From assembly GCA_964059195.1 (NCBI GenBank), contig CAXKWD010000002.1, positions 163,686,559-163,750,558 of the forward strand: a stretch of DNA of 64,000 bases, read 5' to 3'. The notes below the pieces were generated by a model. That model saw nothing but the letters and a program-made list of their open reading frames with translations. It had not been told where the DNA came from and made no database searches. This document shows positions 1-12,007 of this stretch, piece by piece (position 1 is the stretch's first letter; the number at the start of each line of letters is the position of its first letter). Origin of the DNA: Ectobius pallidus. Its lineage: Eukaryota; Arthropoda; Insecta; Blattodea; Ectobiidae. The translations under genes and the position numbers were made by a program.

Positions 1-1478
1 ATAGAAGAGCGCACAATGTGCATTGTTATTCTTCAGTACAAAACTGGGTTAGGGATTTTTGTCTCTTCTTGCATGTTAACACATGATAGCGTTCACATGG
101 TCGGCCACACAGTTGACATAAACACTGAAGCGAGTCTGGTTCATGGTGTTTCGTGGTGGAACACATCAGGTGACGGAATCCGTGGACTGAAAGGCGTGTG
201 TAGATGTGTCTGAGCTCGTAGTCTGCTTGCTTCCACTCTGTCTTCATCATGGCATCCGTCGAGTAGAAATCGGGCCATATTTGTTCCTTTTTCTGTCACA
301 TTTTACCTTTGCCTTTGTCTACACATTCACAGCATCCACATCGCTAAAGGGGCACTATGTTTATCAACCTAAAAAAAAAGCAAACAAAATCAATTATTTT
401 ATCTAGTTGTGTTCTTCATAAACCATAGGAACTAAATGTAAAGTTTCTTTCCATTTAAAGTGTAAAAATAATACCCATCAAAGGTGTCACTTTCCAACCT
501 ATAAATAGTTGCTGGAAGGCATTTTTTAATATCATAACTATACAATTAATTGTATAATTTTTGTTATTATTATTGTTATTGTTATCCTGTGCCAGTACTG
601 CTGGTCCACAGGATTGCTAAATAAAATAGCACGTGGGGTGAATCGTCTAAAAATTCACAAATTGTTAAGGTCAAACTATGTAAATAATTAAAGATATTCT
701 CACGAGAACAGGAAATATAGATATCTTTAAACAACTGAACATTTTACCTTTGCCGTGTACTGCATATTCACAGTCACTATCAAGAGAAAATTCTGCAAGT
801 ACCGTACTTAAAGATGCTCCCATGAGGACACTTTATCCTAAAAAAACAAAGAAAAAATAGACTATTTTAGCTAGTTGTGTTCTTCATAAATCATAGAGGA
901 CAAATGTAAAGTTACTTTCCCTCTAAGTGTACAAAATAATGGTAAAGGGAAAACAGAGACTTTTCTAACCTATAAACGCCTGCTGGAAGGGATGACACCG
1001 GCGCGATGCAAACCTCTTCTGTTTGTTTATTGCCAGATGCAGGAAGTGACGTCATAGCCCAGTGCTGCCGAACAGTCGTAGCGGCTCCTCTTCGTCTCTC
1101 CCTAGACATAAGTCCCAACGACACACGCAGATTGAGCATAGAAATGACATACAAGATTACCAAACTTATAAGAAAAGTTTTTTTGGAGTTACCAGCTCCA
1201 GTTGCATTTTCTCAAGCGCAATGTGTTGGCTATCCTGACAAGCTGGTACGACACCACCTAGCGGATGAACCAGTAACTGTATAGGAATCACGTCACCTAC
1301 CAGAGAAATTAGAAAGTTAATTCTTGTTTCTGAAACAGAAGCTCAGAGATGGAGCAGAAATGCAAATTAAATTATTGATAAAAGAATATACGAAATTAAC
1401 TTGTAATCTGACTGCGTTCAAAGAGCATGGATCAAATACGTATTATGTTGTACTATATTCATATCAAGTGATATAGTA

Positions 1479-1480
<2 letters not shown>
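1..1480. repeat. Non-coding region with diverged direct repeat
   Basis: No supported gene. Two diverged direct copies of a segment are visible at about 300-520 and 738-995. Both share the order CATTTTACCTTTGCC, then TAGTTGTGTTCTTCATAAA, then AACCTATAAA and GCTGGAAGG. The copies differ by many substitutions and small indels, so this is an old duplication or two copies of a dispersed repeat. The open frames here, including a 92-codon one at 1006-1284, have no recognisable protein features. From 1284 to 1480 I see nothing specific. Confidence 0.5.

Positions 1481-1483
<3 letters not shown>

Positions 1484-1567
<84 letters not shown>
1484..1567. repeat. (AAT)n microsatellite at a LINE 3' end
   Basis: An almost perfect TAA/AAT trinucleotide array of about 80 bp. 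It directly abuts the 3' side of the minus-strand LINE at 1569-5990. It may therefore be that LINE's simple-repeat tail, extended by slippage, rather than an independent microsatellite. Confidence 0.9.
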
Positions 1568-1569
<2 letters not shown>

Positions 1570-1625
1570 GTTTAATGTCGTAAACATCATGAATGATGTA
1601 TGGACAGAGTCAATAACATTAAAAA

Positions 1626-3158
1626 TTACATATACATATTTGCAGATGCATCTAAAAATTCATTAGTATTATAAAATGGATTTCTTGCTAACCATTGGTG
1701 CAAACGTCTTTTAAATCTTGAAATAGGCAGACCAGATGCATATGGGGGTAACCTATTGAATAACATTACAGCCATTGCAGGGAAATTCCGTGTTGTTAGT
1801 GTCAGTCTGGCGGCAGGTTCATCAAGACGATGGTTATGTCTTGTATTATAGTCATGGTAGTCAGATCTCAAATTATATTCATTTACGTTAGACTTAATTT
1901 TAACTAGGCTTTGGTATATATATAAGTTAACTACTGTCAGGATTCTTTCTGATGTAAACAAAGGCTTGCAATGAGCATCGTATGATGAACCTGTCATGAT
2001 GCGGATGGCCTGCTTTTGCAACTTGAGAACTCTGTCCACACTGGAGGAGTTGCCCCATACAAGGATACCATAGTTTATTACACTATTAAAGAAAGCATAA
2101 TACGCATTTCTAAGGAATTCCTTAGGTACTAGTTGTTTCAAATGTCTCAGCAAGTACAGTACCCTGGCCAAACGTGTGCAAAGAGAGTCAATATGGGCAT
2201 TCCATTTCAGTTTCGAGTCAATCACAATACCCAATAGTTTCACATTAGGTTGGAAGTCGTCACAAGTCAGCTGTTGCAGTGTAAACAAAATATGTTGGGT
2301 TTTCCCAGCGTTCAAGCTAAGGCCATTGGCTTCAAACCAACTTGTAACCTCACTAAATGAGTTATTCATTACGAGTCTTAGAACATTTACATCCCAGCAA
2401 GTGTTATATAAAGTAGTATCATCTGCAAATAAAACAGACTGGCATGAAATATTATAAGAAAGATCGTTAATCATCACTAAAAACATAAATGGGCCCAGAA
2501 CCGATCCCTGGGGCACACCACTGTCAACTTGAAGAGTATTTGAATAGATACCATTTATAAACACAACTTGATATCGGTCAGATAAGTAAGATTCAAACAA
2601 ATCCAGTTCTACATTATTTACGCCATAATATCTTAATTTAGATATAATAGTTTTGTGAGATACACAATCGAAGGCCTTTGATAGGTCGCACAAGGTGGCA
2701 GAGGTACTATTATGATCCTCGAATCCGGAGATTATAGTGGATACCAATTGTTCAACTGCTGATAGTGTTGACATATTAGCCCTGAAACCAAACTGTGCGT
2801 CTGAGAATAAGGCGTTGCTTTCAAAATAATTTGATATCTGGCTCTTCATCAGTTTCTCAATAATTTTCGAAAACACAGGCAAAATAGATATGGGTCTATA
2901 GTTGTTAATTATGGATCTATCACCCTTCTTGAATATCGGAATAACCTTCGTCAGCTTCAGACGAGAGGGGAACATACCATTTTGAAAACAATCATTTATG
3001 CAATATGTAAGAGGTAGTACGATACAGTGTATTACCTTCTTAATCAAGTCAACATTTGTTCCGTAAATGTCTTTACACTGGGAAGCTTTCAAATCCTTAA
3101 CAACCTTGATTGTATCATCACTAGAAACATATTTCCATTTAAACACATTTCCAGATAA
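1626..3158 (-). pseudogene. LINE ORF2 reverse transcriptase portion
   Basis: About 510 codons of RT separated from the endonuclease by the 3159-3688 insertion. Visible motifs are LCDLSKAFDCVSH (motif A aspartate), VPQGSVLGPF (motif B) and VLFADDTTLY (motif C, FADD). They are followed by the thumb and a C-terminal region ending in NPFYNTNEF, as is usual in this LINE group. The RT frame itself is open from 3158 to the stop at 1626. The annotated frame extends to 3227 only because the inserted DNA happens to be open there. No RNase H domain follows. Confidence 0.85.
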
Positions 3159-3688
3159 TATTGTTAAAACTTTCCGGGCTCTGTTGCCGTGGTCCATCGG
3201 ATTGCTTTCCGGACGTTTCGCCCACAACTGCGGCAGGCATCATCAGCGGTGAGTTCTGCTTCGGAGTTTCCTCGGCGAGGTCTTGCTGTCGACTGATATA
3301 GCAGCTGGATATTGGCTGCCAACTTGTGACGACTTCCAACCTAATGTGAAACTATTGCCAATCTGCCAATCTGAAGCCAATCTGAAGATCCTAGTACAAT
3401 AGAAAGAGGGAGCCAACCAGAAACGGCTGATACAACGACCGACCAATCAGCTGCAAGCAACGGTGCGAGTATGTGCAGCCAACAGCCTATAAATACGCGC
3501 CGAAATCCAGCTGCTATATCAGTCGACAGCAAGACCTCGCCGAGGAAACTCCGAAGCAGAACTCACCGCTGATGATGCCTGCCGCAGTTGTGGGCGAAAC
3601 GTCCGGAAAGCAATCCGATGGACCACGGCAACAGAGCCCGGAAAGTTTTAACAATATGGACACCGGCCGTGAAAGCCTACATCATGTT
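3159..3688. mobile_element. 530-bp inverted-repeat insertion with 12-bp target duplication
   Basis: This insertion splits the LINE ORF2. It is flanked by exact 12-bp copies of ATTTCCAGATAA (3147-3158 and 3689-3700). Arms of about 155 bp (3159-3319 and 3502-3658) are inverted copies, so the transcript could form a long hairpin. About 30 bp after the right arm (TGGACACCGGCCGTG and on to 3688) have no partner on the left. A 12-bp duplication and asymmetric ends suit retroposition by a LINE machinery better than a cut-and-paste element. No coding capacity. Family not recognised. Confidence 0.8.
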
Positions 3689-3700
3689 ATTTCCAGATAA

Positions 3701-5044
3701 GTTAGACTTTTCCAAATAAGACATTGAAGTCCTTTCACAAGCATCCAATGAATTTATAATAGTCTCAACAGAACTAATAAAATGGTTGTTAAAATCGTCG
3801 GGCTTAAAGTTGGTATGTCTATCATTCTCCATTTTCCTAGCTTTATTAATTATACTCCACGCAGCCTTGCATTTATTGGCAGAACCATTTATAAAGGACT
3901 CATTAAAGCGTAATTTGGCCTGCTTAAGGGCTACTCTGTATTGTCTCTTGGCATTAGTAAACATGAGCTTAGCCTCAGTACAGTCAACTCCAAGATAAGA
4001 TGCCCACTCAATGTAAGTATAAAGCTTGTCGACACGAGCTTTCAGCGATTTCAGTTCACTATCGAACAGCACTTGATTTTTACTAGGTTTATCTATAGGT
4101 CTGTTATTCTTCACAAGCGGAAAACAAACATCAAACCCTTCATAAAATGCAGCCAGAAAAGCATCAAAACAACACACATTGTTGGATGTTAAAACACTTT
4201 GCCACTGTATACTGGACAAGTAGTTTATGAAATTATTTAGATTAGTTTCACTATATCTACGGGTAAAGACAGTATCTTGTGTTGTGCTGTTTGTCCAAGT
4301 AATTGAGTTATAAAACTTCACAGACAAAGCATCATGATCAGAAAGTAGGCCTAAAGGCTTCAAGATACTCAGCTCAATAGTGTTCTGTTCGAGATTCGTT
4401 ATTATGTTATCTAGGCAGGATTTCCCTCGAGTTGGTTTGTCATTCAAATATATACAGTTAGTTGCTCTCAAAATATTTAGGAATTGAGAGGAAAAAGCAC
4501 AGTTCACGTTTACATCGATATTAAAATCGCCATACATTATAATACTACACGCACTATAAGTAAGTGCGATCCATAACCAATCCAGCTGCCTTAAAACATG
4601 TTTTTATCTCCTCCCGGTGAACGGTATACAGATAATAGGACAATATTATGATAGCCTTATAGCTACTACTTCAAAGTTCAATTCACTACAGTACCTTTCA
4701 ACGTTTAGTACGTTATATTCGACACCGTGTTTGATGAATATGGCAACACCACCATGGGCAGCTACACTTCTGCAGTAAATAGAGGCACATACATAACCAG
4801 ATAGTTTAGAATAGTTAAAGTTGTCTTGCTTACACCAATGTTCACATATGCAGACGGCTATATAGTTAGAATCATTTAGTAGTAGTTCGAGTTCGTTTAC
4901 TTTATTGTACAATGATTGAATATTGACGCAGAATATATTCAATTCATTATCACCACAGGGAGCATTAGGCCTACTATACTTTAGCCGTCGTTTGGTTTCT
5001 GACGGTGGTAAAAAAAAAGTCTCACACACGCACCACTTGGCCAA
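3701..5044 (-). pseudogene. LINE ORF2 endonuclease portion, frame-broken
   Basis: This is the endonuclease-exonuclease-phosphatase domain that nicks target DNA for target-primed reverse transcription. The N-terminal part (4646-5044) shows the expected VNIQSL and the ICEHWC region. The C-terminal part (to 4537 and downward) shows YGDFNID and the SDHDALSV catalytic segment. The two halves lie in different frames, so an indel lies in 4538-4645, where the conserved VYRSPGG text is still readable. After the SDH motif comes the linker to the RT. The last codons, reading LSGN, are the start of the 12-bp target duplication of the insertion at 3159-3688. Confidence 0.8.
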
Positions 5045-5928
5045 AGATTTGGATCTAGAACTGCAGTACTGTGATCTTCGTGAACATTTATCTTGAATGA
5101 AGAGTAAATGTCTGGGTTTTTAGATGTCAATTTTTCGCCTGTTACTTCCGGGAAATTATGACGCAGGAATTCCAATACACTTGCAAGCTCCGTGTCGGGA
5201 GAAAGTCTACACACATGAAAGGAGATCGATTTCGGTACACCCCGGATTTTTGAGGTGGTCAATTCGGGTGTTTTCTTACCAACAACCACTGGATGTTTTC
5301 GTGTTTTGCGGACTACCTCCGACCATAATTCCTTTCCATTATGTTGTGAAACACTGTTATGAGAAATGGACTTATCTCTTGCAAGATCTTTGCTGCTTTG
5401 AGCTGCGTCAGTTAGTTCACTGTCCACGGTCTCTGATGCCTTTTTTGTTTGATCCCTTCCACGTTTGTCATAAACACCAGGCACACGAATTTCATGTAAT
5501 TGTCCAGTAACAATATTTACATTACTACTTACTGCTGAATTAGCATTGGAATTATTCACTCCAGTTGAATTCTTGAGGAGCGTCACGTTATCGTTCAGTA
5601 TGCTTATCTTCTCGCGAAGTTCATTAATAATAATGTCTTTCTGGGATAGTAAATATTTTACAACAGTTACGTCAATTTTACCGTTTTCTGCTATATTTGC
5701 TAATGCTTCACAAAGAAGTTCGTCCTTATTCTTTGTGGAATCACAACAAACTAGCACATTGTCTTCCAGTAACACAACATTATCGGCTGATTTGGCACAA
5801 CTAGGATGAAAATGATTTCTACAATCGCGACATTTTATCCCATTAGTTTTAAGAACCTTTGTATCACATGCTCTGCAGGTCACCACACTAAGTACGTTAA
5901 CGGAATTCTTCTCGGTTTCAAGCGTCAT
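4981..5928 (-). CDS. LINE ORF1 protein with PHD-type zinc finger
   Basis: A 315-codon ORF, the first product of the LINE. Residues about 18-60 hold a C-x2-C ... C-x2-C ... H-x3-C ... CC pattern (CRAC, CRDC, HFHPSC), typical of the PHD finger at the N-terminus of many CR1-group ORF1 proteins. A hydrophilic segment at about 85-125 (ISILNDNVTLLKNS) may form a coiled coil. The middle is rich in S, K and D. The C-terminal part (ISFHVCRLSPDTELASVLEF) resembles an RRM-like or ORF1-core RNA-binding segment, which is an inference. ORF1 proteins bind the element's RNA in a ribonucleoprotein. The end overlaps the start of the endonuclease frame. The ORF is intact, so it may have decayed later than ORF2. 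Confidence 0.75.
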   Translation of the reverse strand: MTLETEKNSVNVLSVVTCRACDTKVLKTNGIKCRDCRNHFHPSCAKSADNVVLLEDNVLVCCDSTKNKDELLCEALANIAENGKIDVTVVKYLLSQKDIIINELREKISILNDNVTLLKNSTGVNNSNANSAVSSNVNIVTGQLHEIRVPGVYDKRGRDQTKKASETVDSELTDAAQSSKDLARDKSISHNSVSQHNGKELWSEVVRKTRKHPVVVGKKTPELTTSKIRGVPKSISFHVCRLSPDTELASVLEFLRHNFPEVTGEKLTSKNPDIYSSFKINVHEDHSTAVLDPNLWPSGACVRLFFYHRQKPNDG

Positions 5929-5990
5929 CAGAACTAAGTGAGGTTACGTAGGAGCGTACAGAGAAGCGTCCGTACAGTACGACTGCCAAC

Positions 5991-6289
5991 TGCCAAGATT
6001 AATAACAATCAACTCAAGTGGTCTAGAGTTATCTGTATTATATATTCCGATGTTCGGTGCCCCGAAGCATTTTGAATGGCTCTCGAGGACATAGGGTAAC
6101 ATTCTGTATTACAGAAGGCTATGTTTATTGTTATGACTCGAAAGATATCCATTTGTCGCTACAACTTTGTAATGTATTTTAAACCCGAGTAAAACATATA
6201 CAAATTAAAATAAAAGTACCGCACCGGTATATGTAGGCTAACATTCTCTTACTTACTCAATGGCAATAGACAATTCCTAAGCAAGCTAA
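5991..6289. other. No feature recognised
   Basis: Between the 5' end of the LINE and the RTE-like remnant I see no coding motif, repeat or hairpin that I can support. It may include the LINE 5' UTR. Confidence 0.4.
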
Positions 6290-6940
6290 AGGAATATTAT
6301 TTATTTGATGGAACCCGGAGGTGCATTGCCGCGCTTACCTGTGACCGCCATTCGACCCTATTCTGTGATAACTCCATTCAACCATCCCTCGCAAATCCTA
6401 CTTCCCTTAAATGTATCCTAATTTTCTCCTCCCACCTACGTCTAGGTCTTCCAAGTCGCCTTTTCCCTTCGGGTCTCCCAGTCAATATTTTTAAGATATG
6501 CGTTTCCCTGCCATGCAGCCTATTTCATCCTCCGGGATGTAACTTAATTACCTTTACTATATCCGTTGGCGAGTACAGATTCTAAAGTTCGTCGTTATGC
6601 AGTTTTCTCCAGTCCCCATTTTCATCTCTCTTAGGACCAAATATTTTCCCAAGCACCCTGTTTTCGAACACTCTCAGATTATGTTCTCCCCGAAGAGTAA
6701 GCGACCATTTTAGTACAGCCGGCAGGATATTGTCTCATAATTTTTTTTAATTTTTGACTTCTGGACAGAAGACGAGAAGATAAGAGTTTCTGAACTGCAT
6801 AAAAACAGGAAACTTAACTTCTCTCTTAACATTTATTTGTATCTGTAATTATTGCTCCCAGATATTTGAATTTTTCCACTTGTTTGAACGATTTACGGAC
6901 TATTCTAATATTTTGTAGCACATTATTTTGACGTTTCGTG

Positions 6941-7943
6941 CAGGGCCGTAGCTAGGGGGTGGCGAGATGTGCCCCCGCGAAGGGCGCAGGTACAAAGAGG
7001 ACGCAAAGTTAGCCATGAAAAAAAAACCACATTTTTTTAGACTGGTGCAATTTATCAAGCAATGATAATTCTAGATTTTATGATTTAATTATTTTTTAAG
7101 TAGTTCAATCGTCTGAAAATAAGGTTTTAGTACCTTGAAAATCCAACACTTAGTTCATTTTTCAAATTGAGGTTTTGGTTTTCTTTGACTATTCCACTCA
7201 TACGCCGCGTGTTTGATCTTGACCAATAACGTTAAGCAATTCTTCGGATATAGACCAATCACGGCCGTTTATCTTACAATATTCTTGTAGGAATCGCGTG
7301 GAGTCCGTTTTATCGGGGTAAAATCGTGTGCTCGTTACTGGGCATGTAAGTATCAGTGTGCAGTGATTGCTGCCACTAAGCGGCACGAAAAAAATTACTT
7401 TATACAACATAGGCCTAACTTGTTTGTAAATTGAAATAATAGAAATGTACATTGATTAAAACACAATTTCGATTCGGTGCAAGCCAGTTGGTGTGCTTTT
7501 ACTCTATTCTGCTGTTAGCTTACATGAATGAAGTTAACTATGTCTTATAAGCACTATTGGCAGCACTATCACAACATTCATGGATGGTTGATTCATAGTA
7601 TGTCGTGATCTCGAACTTTTATTTTTATTTTTATACAAGAAAACACGAAAGTAATTATTATTTGTATAATCCGCTACATTTTAGGCCTATTCATGGAATA
7701 GTCTTAATAAATCCAACTCGAGTTGACGAGTTACATCAGATAAATTCGCTCCTGCTTCGCGGTCGCGAATCTATCGATAAACTCGTCAACTCTCGTGGGA
7801 TTACCTATGATAATGACAGTGTTTTTATATTAAAATAATAAACAATTTTACAGAAATTTAAAAAAATTGTTCATTCCCCCATATTGGAGGGCGCAGATTT
7901 GTCAAACTCGCCAAGGGCGCAGAAGGATCTTGCTACGGCCCTG
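6941..7943. mobile_element. Non-autonomous hAT element (MITE-like, 1.0 kb)
   Basis: The ends are CAGGGCCGTAGC and its inverse GCTACGGCCCTG. The flanking 8-bp target duplication is GTTTCGTG (6933-6940) and GTTTCATG (7944-7951), one mismatch. TIR form and TSD length are those of hAT transposons. The subterminal GGGCGCAG motif occurs inverted at both ends. No transposase can be read, so it depends on an autonomous relative. The single TSD mismatch suggests moderate age. Confidence 0.85.
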
Positions 7944-8070
7944 GTTTCATGACCATATATATATATTTAGTTTTTTCTGTATTAATTTCCAATCCAACGT
8001 TCCTGCAGGCATCGAAAAGGCTTTTTGCATCTCTCTCGATTGTATTTATGTCATAAACGCATAAACGTCA

Positions 8071-8989
8071 TCTCTCTATATATAAAAGGCTTTATTCCTG
8101 ACTGACTGAATGACTGACTGAATGACAGGAATCAACGTACAGCCTAAACTATAACAGGTAGAGACTTGGAATTTTGACAGTACCTTCGTTTCATAATGTT
8201 GGTGCTCACTAAGAAAGGATTTTGAAAAATTCAGATTCTAAATGCCAAAAATCAAATGTTTTTGAGAATACTTAATCCCTTCTTACACAGAATTATCGAA
8301 TCCGAATCACATTTGACATTAAAACATATTGTTACCAGCGGGTCTCAGACGGCCTTGGAAAAAAAATGAAAGTAGAATAAATTTGACAAATGAGAGAAAC
8401 AAATGAGAGAACTATCAATATCCACGAAAATAATGCAGTCACATAACTTTCTTTACCCTGGACATAGAGAAAACAATACGAGGTATGGTAATATATATAT
8501 TATTATATCACAAAATGAAATTCACAAAAATAATGCAGTCACATAACTTCCTCTAGCCTGGAAATAGAGAAAACAATACGAGGTAAGGTAATATGTTTTG
8601 GGAAGAGATGTATGAAAGTGATATTGTATTTCTGTTTAATTTCATTCCGAAAACGGTTTTATGGTAACATGACAGTGAGAAACAAAATTTTCAGCCACGA
8701 TAATACAATTTTATGTTATCGGAATTTCGGTTTCTTCTTATTAGAACCCCTCCCGGGCTTACTGTGTAGCCTACTGTACAAGCGATGGGATGCAAAATTC
8801 TACATATAGCCATAAAAGCTATTTCAAACATTTTCTTAGGGGATAGTTTGAGTGTGATAAGTCGTTCTTTCTACTTCAAATTATTAATACCTATATAAGG
8901 ACCTAGAATTTATAAATCTAAAGCCCTTCATAAGTTAATTTCCAATTACAAAATAAAAAACCCGGGCGACGCCGGGCCTTTTAAGCTAG
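8071..8989 (+). mobile_element. Non-autonomous Helitron (919 bp)
   Basis: It begins with TC (TCTCTCTATATATAAAAGG) after an A and ends with CTAG before a T, the usual A/T insertion. Just before the end is a GC-rich hairpin, CCCGG-GCGACG-CCGGG (8961-8976), the Helitron 3' terminator. No Rep/helicase is encoded. Removing 8071-8989 rejoins the interrupted RT codons to give SLYADDV on the minus strand, which fixes both borders. Confidence 0.88.
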
Positions 8990-9260
8990 TCTGCATATAA
9001 GCTAAAATCGTTGATTTACATTTAATTCTAGGCCTACCTTGTTTTCCTGAACTTTTCTAACGGTATATTTCAAAACGAAATTAAACGGTAAAAGCGATAG
9101 TGCATCTCCTTGCTTCAAGTCACTTTTAATGACAAACCTATCTGATATAAAGACGTATGTTTGTATGCCAAAGGTATATTATATTAATTTCATACTTACG
9201 ATTTTATGATATGTGGAAGATTGATGAGTAATGTCTACTATAAGAAACATAAAAAATGTT

Positions 9261-9514
9261 GATGTTTTGGATACCTCTTCCAAAATCTATTGCTGATTAA
9301 GGTTCTGGTGGCTCGAGTTCCACCCCCGGGACCATCTCGGATTTTTCTAAGACAGTGGAATCTGGACCGAAATGCAATTAGCCTCGATAGGTCAACTGAG
9401 AATCTAAGCCTATTCGATAAAAAAGTACAGTTCGGATCTCATGAAGAAAACCATCAACACCGGCCATGGAAGACCCCACGCAGCACGATATGTATAATAT
9501 ACGTATATTTTAGA
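9261..9514. other. No feature recognised
   Basis: A short stretch between the RTE remnant and the hAT target site. No coding motif or clear repeat that I can support. Confidence 0.3.
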
Positions 9515-10880
9515 GCTACATACAGGCCCGTGCTGGACCCTTCCCGAGGGCACCATACCGGGGGGGGGGGAGTTCTGGCAATGGGTTGTACAACACCTTA
9601 GGATAACGTGGATAAAGCTTTTACAGTGGGCCTACTTAATATTTCTGTACCAAAATTATGAACGTTCATTAACCAACAAGCGAAACTATTAAAATAATTA
9701 ATTTTAACTTTATAGGCTTCTTATCATGTAAAAGTTCATATTCAATAACTTTCGTTCAGGTTCATGATTTTGGGTACCACTTTCGACCTTGTTTCCCAAT
9801 CAATTTCAAGACATCGACAATGGCTCGTACGACATGTCTCCTTTTCATCACCTCTCGCCTTCTTTTTTCCACTTGATTGTTAAAAAGTAAATCAAAAGTA
9901 GATTTTTTTCTGTTTTGATGCCAAGAATAAATGTACACATTCCATATGAGCTTTAGACCTTTCATGCTGTTCTATTCTTTGATGAACATGTTTTCAGTCT
10001 TCAAAAGCTGAGCAAAATGTGGATCTTCCATTGCTGTAGACCAAGCATAAGAAGCAATACAATTTCTTGTTGTCTTTATTGTAAGAGAGCCACTGTCTAC
10101 TTCCACTGAATAACTGACCGTCAGTTTGTTTGATGGAAAAGATTTATTTATTTATTTATTTTCGAAAAAGGTAAATCTTCTTCTTTGGGTTGATATGGAT
10201 GGAATGAAAAGAAGTCGATAAATCATTTTCTCTAGGCTTTTTAAAATAATCTGTTGACTTCTCTGAGGTAGACTCATCTTTCACAGGATCTACTCTCAAT
10301 GATAACAGAGGTGGTGATAAAGAGTTTCGTTCAAAAGAAGTTTCTATTGTCGGCGTAGCTTCTATCTATCATCAGAAGATAGAATCAGTTTTAGAATCAG
10401 AATCAATATTTGAAGTTTCACGTCTGCCATAACAATAACTAATATTAGGGCGTTCACTACACTGAGGTTTTTATTTTTCACTAAGAGAAGAATTAGAGAA
10501 CAAGGTCATTCCTGGGCGTATTAATTCACCGCAATTTTCACTTTCCGGGTGATTGCTTTTGTGTGGTTTTGCATAAAAGTTATTTTGGAACAAGGTTTAG
10601 CCGATCTTGCAACTATTTCAGTCTTTCATCTTGTCTGAATTCATTACAACTCTTCTTCCTTTTTTGTCCTCCATGTCCTAGGAAGATCTCTGAAATTTTA
10701 TCACACGGCGAATTTTTAAAGCCCCGAAAAATACAACTGGTACGTGTAAAACACTTTTCACTGACAACTCACAATATAATTAATTACGACAGTTCAGGTC
10801 AACAATCTGCAACTTCACTGACAAAGGGATTAAGAGGCGACTGTTTTGACTCCACACTCCACAAGGAAAACTAGGATCAT

Positions 10881-10980
10881 AATGAATAGAATGAGAAAGT
10901 GTGATGACTCGGCCGCTAATACAATGGTGGGTATAGGGAGAGCGGCGGTCCACCAAAACACTGGCAGCACCTTCGTTTGC
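10881..10980 (+). repeat. About 97-bp dispersed repeat, copy 1
   Basis: Starts AATGAATAGAATGAGAAAGT and contains GGGAGAGCGGCGGTCCACC. A nearly identical copy in the same orientation lies at 15939-16036, just outside the hAT-ended element. Family unknown. Confidence 0.8.
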
Positions 10981-12007
10981 GTTTCAACTTCTCAATGCTG
11001 CATCATGATAGTTTGGCATCTTATGATTAAACTCGCAATCTTTAATTAACCCTTGGTCCTATTTCTGTGAAATTTGTGCAGGAATAATCTGCACACAACA
11101 GTCCTTCTGATGGTTAAAACAGAGACTTAAAAAATGCGGACATAAATGTTTTTATTTCATTATATAAACACCACCAATTACACAACATTCATGGAGGGTG
11201 AAACAGAATTTGACTATGCGACAATTTTTTTCATTTTTGTGTCCCATAAAAACTTCAAGCGAGAAAGTTTTAGTGAAATATTTCAACTTTATTTTAAATT
11301 CAGTACCACCTTTATATCTTGAATGGTTTACGAGTAATTGAGTGGTAATTATTCCGGGCGCTACAGCTGTCTGAATGATGCTGGACGATCGTGAAATGTT
11401 GAGGGTGAAGAAAATTTGACTATGCGACATTTATTATTTTAGTTTTGTGTCCAGAAAGAGATCAAGCGTGTAAGGTTTAGTGAAATATTTGGATCTTATT
11501 ATAAATCGAGTACCACCTATATTAGTCCATGTGCCAGACCCATCGGTCATTATAATTTGGGGGGACTGAATGAAACTTATACCATACGTTCCTGGGGTCA
11601 TGTGGAGCAAAAAAGTCGGGGGGGGGGCCATCATGAGGAGGTAGCTTTCAAACATGGCGGCCATTCAAAATGGCGGACGACTGTGAATCTTTAAATTCAA
11701 ATATCTTGTGACTGGGTTCATCAATCTTGAATTTTGTTTTTTCAAAATGTAGGTTATTCGTCTGGCTACATGTTTGTTCCACATGTATGTGGCCAAAAAA
11801 GCAGTATTTATTGGTCAAAACTCTAAATGTCGGAAAAATAGGTTTTTTGACATTTACGTTTTGTGCTTTATTTTTCTAACCGTTGGGTATATCGAAAAAG
11901 TGACGGAAACAAACGTTGTAGAGACACATTTCACATTTAAAACGCAAAAAAGAAATCGAAGATCGTATCAATAGAATCCGAGATATCGAGATTCAAAGCG
12001 GGCGGAG

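Larger units (their letters stand above)
1569..5990 (-). mobile_element. CR1/Jockey-group non-LTR retrotransposon, near full length, broken
   Basis: A two-ORF LINE on the minus strand, read from about 5990 down to 1569. It has ORF1 with a PHD-type zinc finger, then an apurinic-type endonuclease, then a reverse transcriptase with a FADD catalytic motif. The RT ends at 1626, only about 60 bp from the (AAT)n tail. The arrangement of PHD-finger ORF1 plus EN plus RT without RNase H suits the CR1/Jockey group; the exact clade is not settled. It is inactive: there is a frame break between the endonuclease halves (4537-4646) and a 530-bp insertion at the EN-RT linker. The 5' boundary is uncertain. 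Confidence 0.85.
6290..9260 (-). pseudogene. RTE-like reverse transcriptase remnant, twice interrupted
   Basis: Degenerate minus-strand RT text. From high to low coordinates: DLKQGDALS and FNFVLKYTVRKVQENK (about 9160-9010), then YADD (restored across the Helitron), LEINTEKTKY (about 7990), and finally RLGRPRRRWEE plus NRVEWRSQVSAAMHLRVP (about 6480-6320). The last segment is the characteristic C-terminus of a common insect RTE/BovB-like RT. Stop codons and frameshifts are frequent, so this is a dead fragment. It lacks the endonuclease part. A hAT MITE (6941-7943) and a Helitron (8071-8989) are inserted in it; both are younger than the RT copy. Confidence 0.75.

Noticed and set aside
1006..1284. 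A 92-codon frame near the left end
   Set aside because: No motif, no splice or promoter support, and the antisense strand is open too.
7198..7452. An 84-codon frame in the small hAT element
   Set aside because: No transposase motif; the element is MITE-like.
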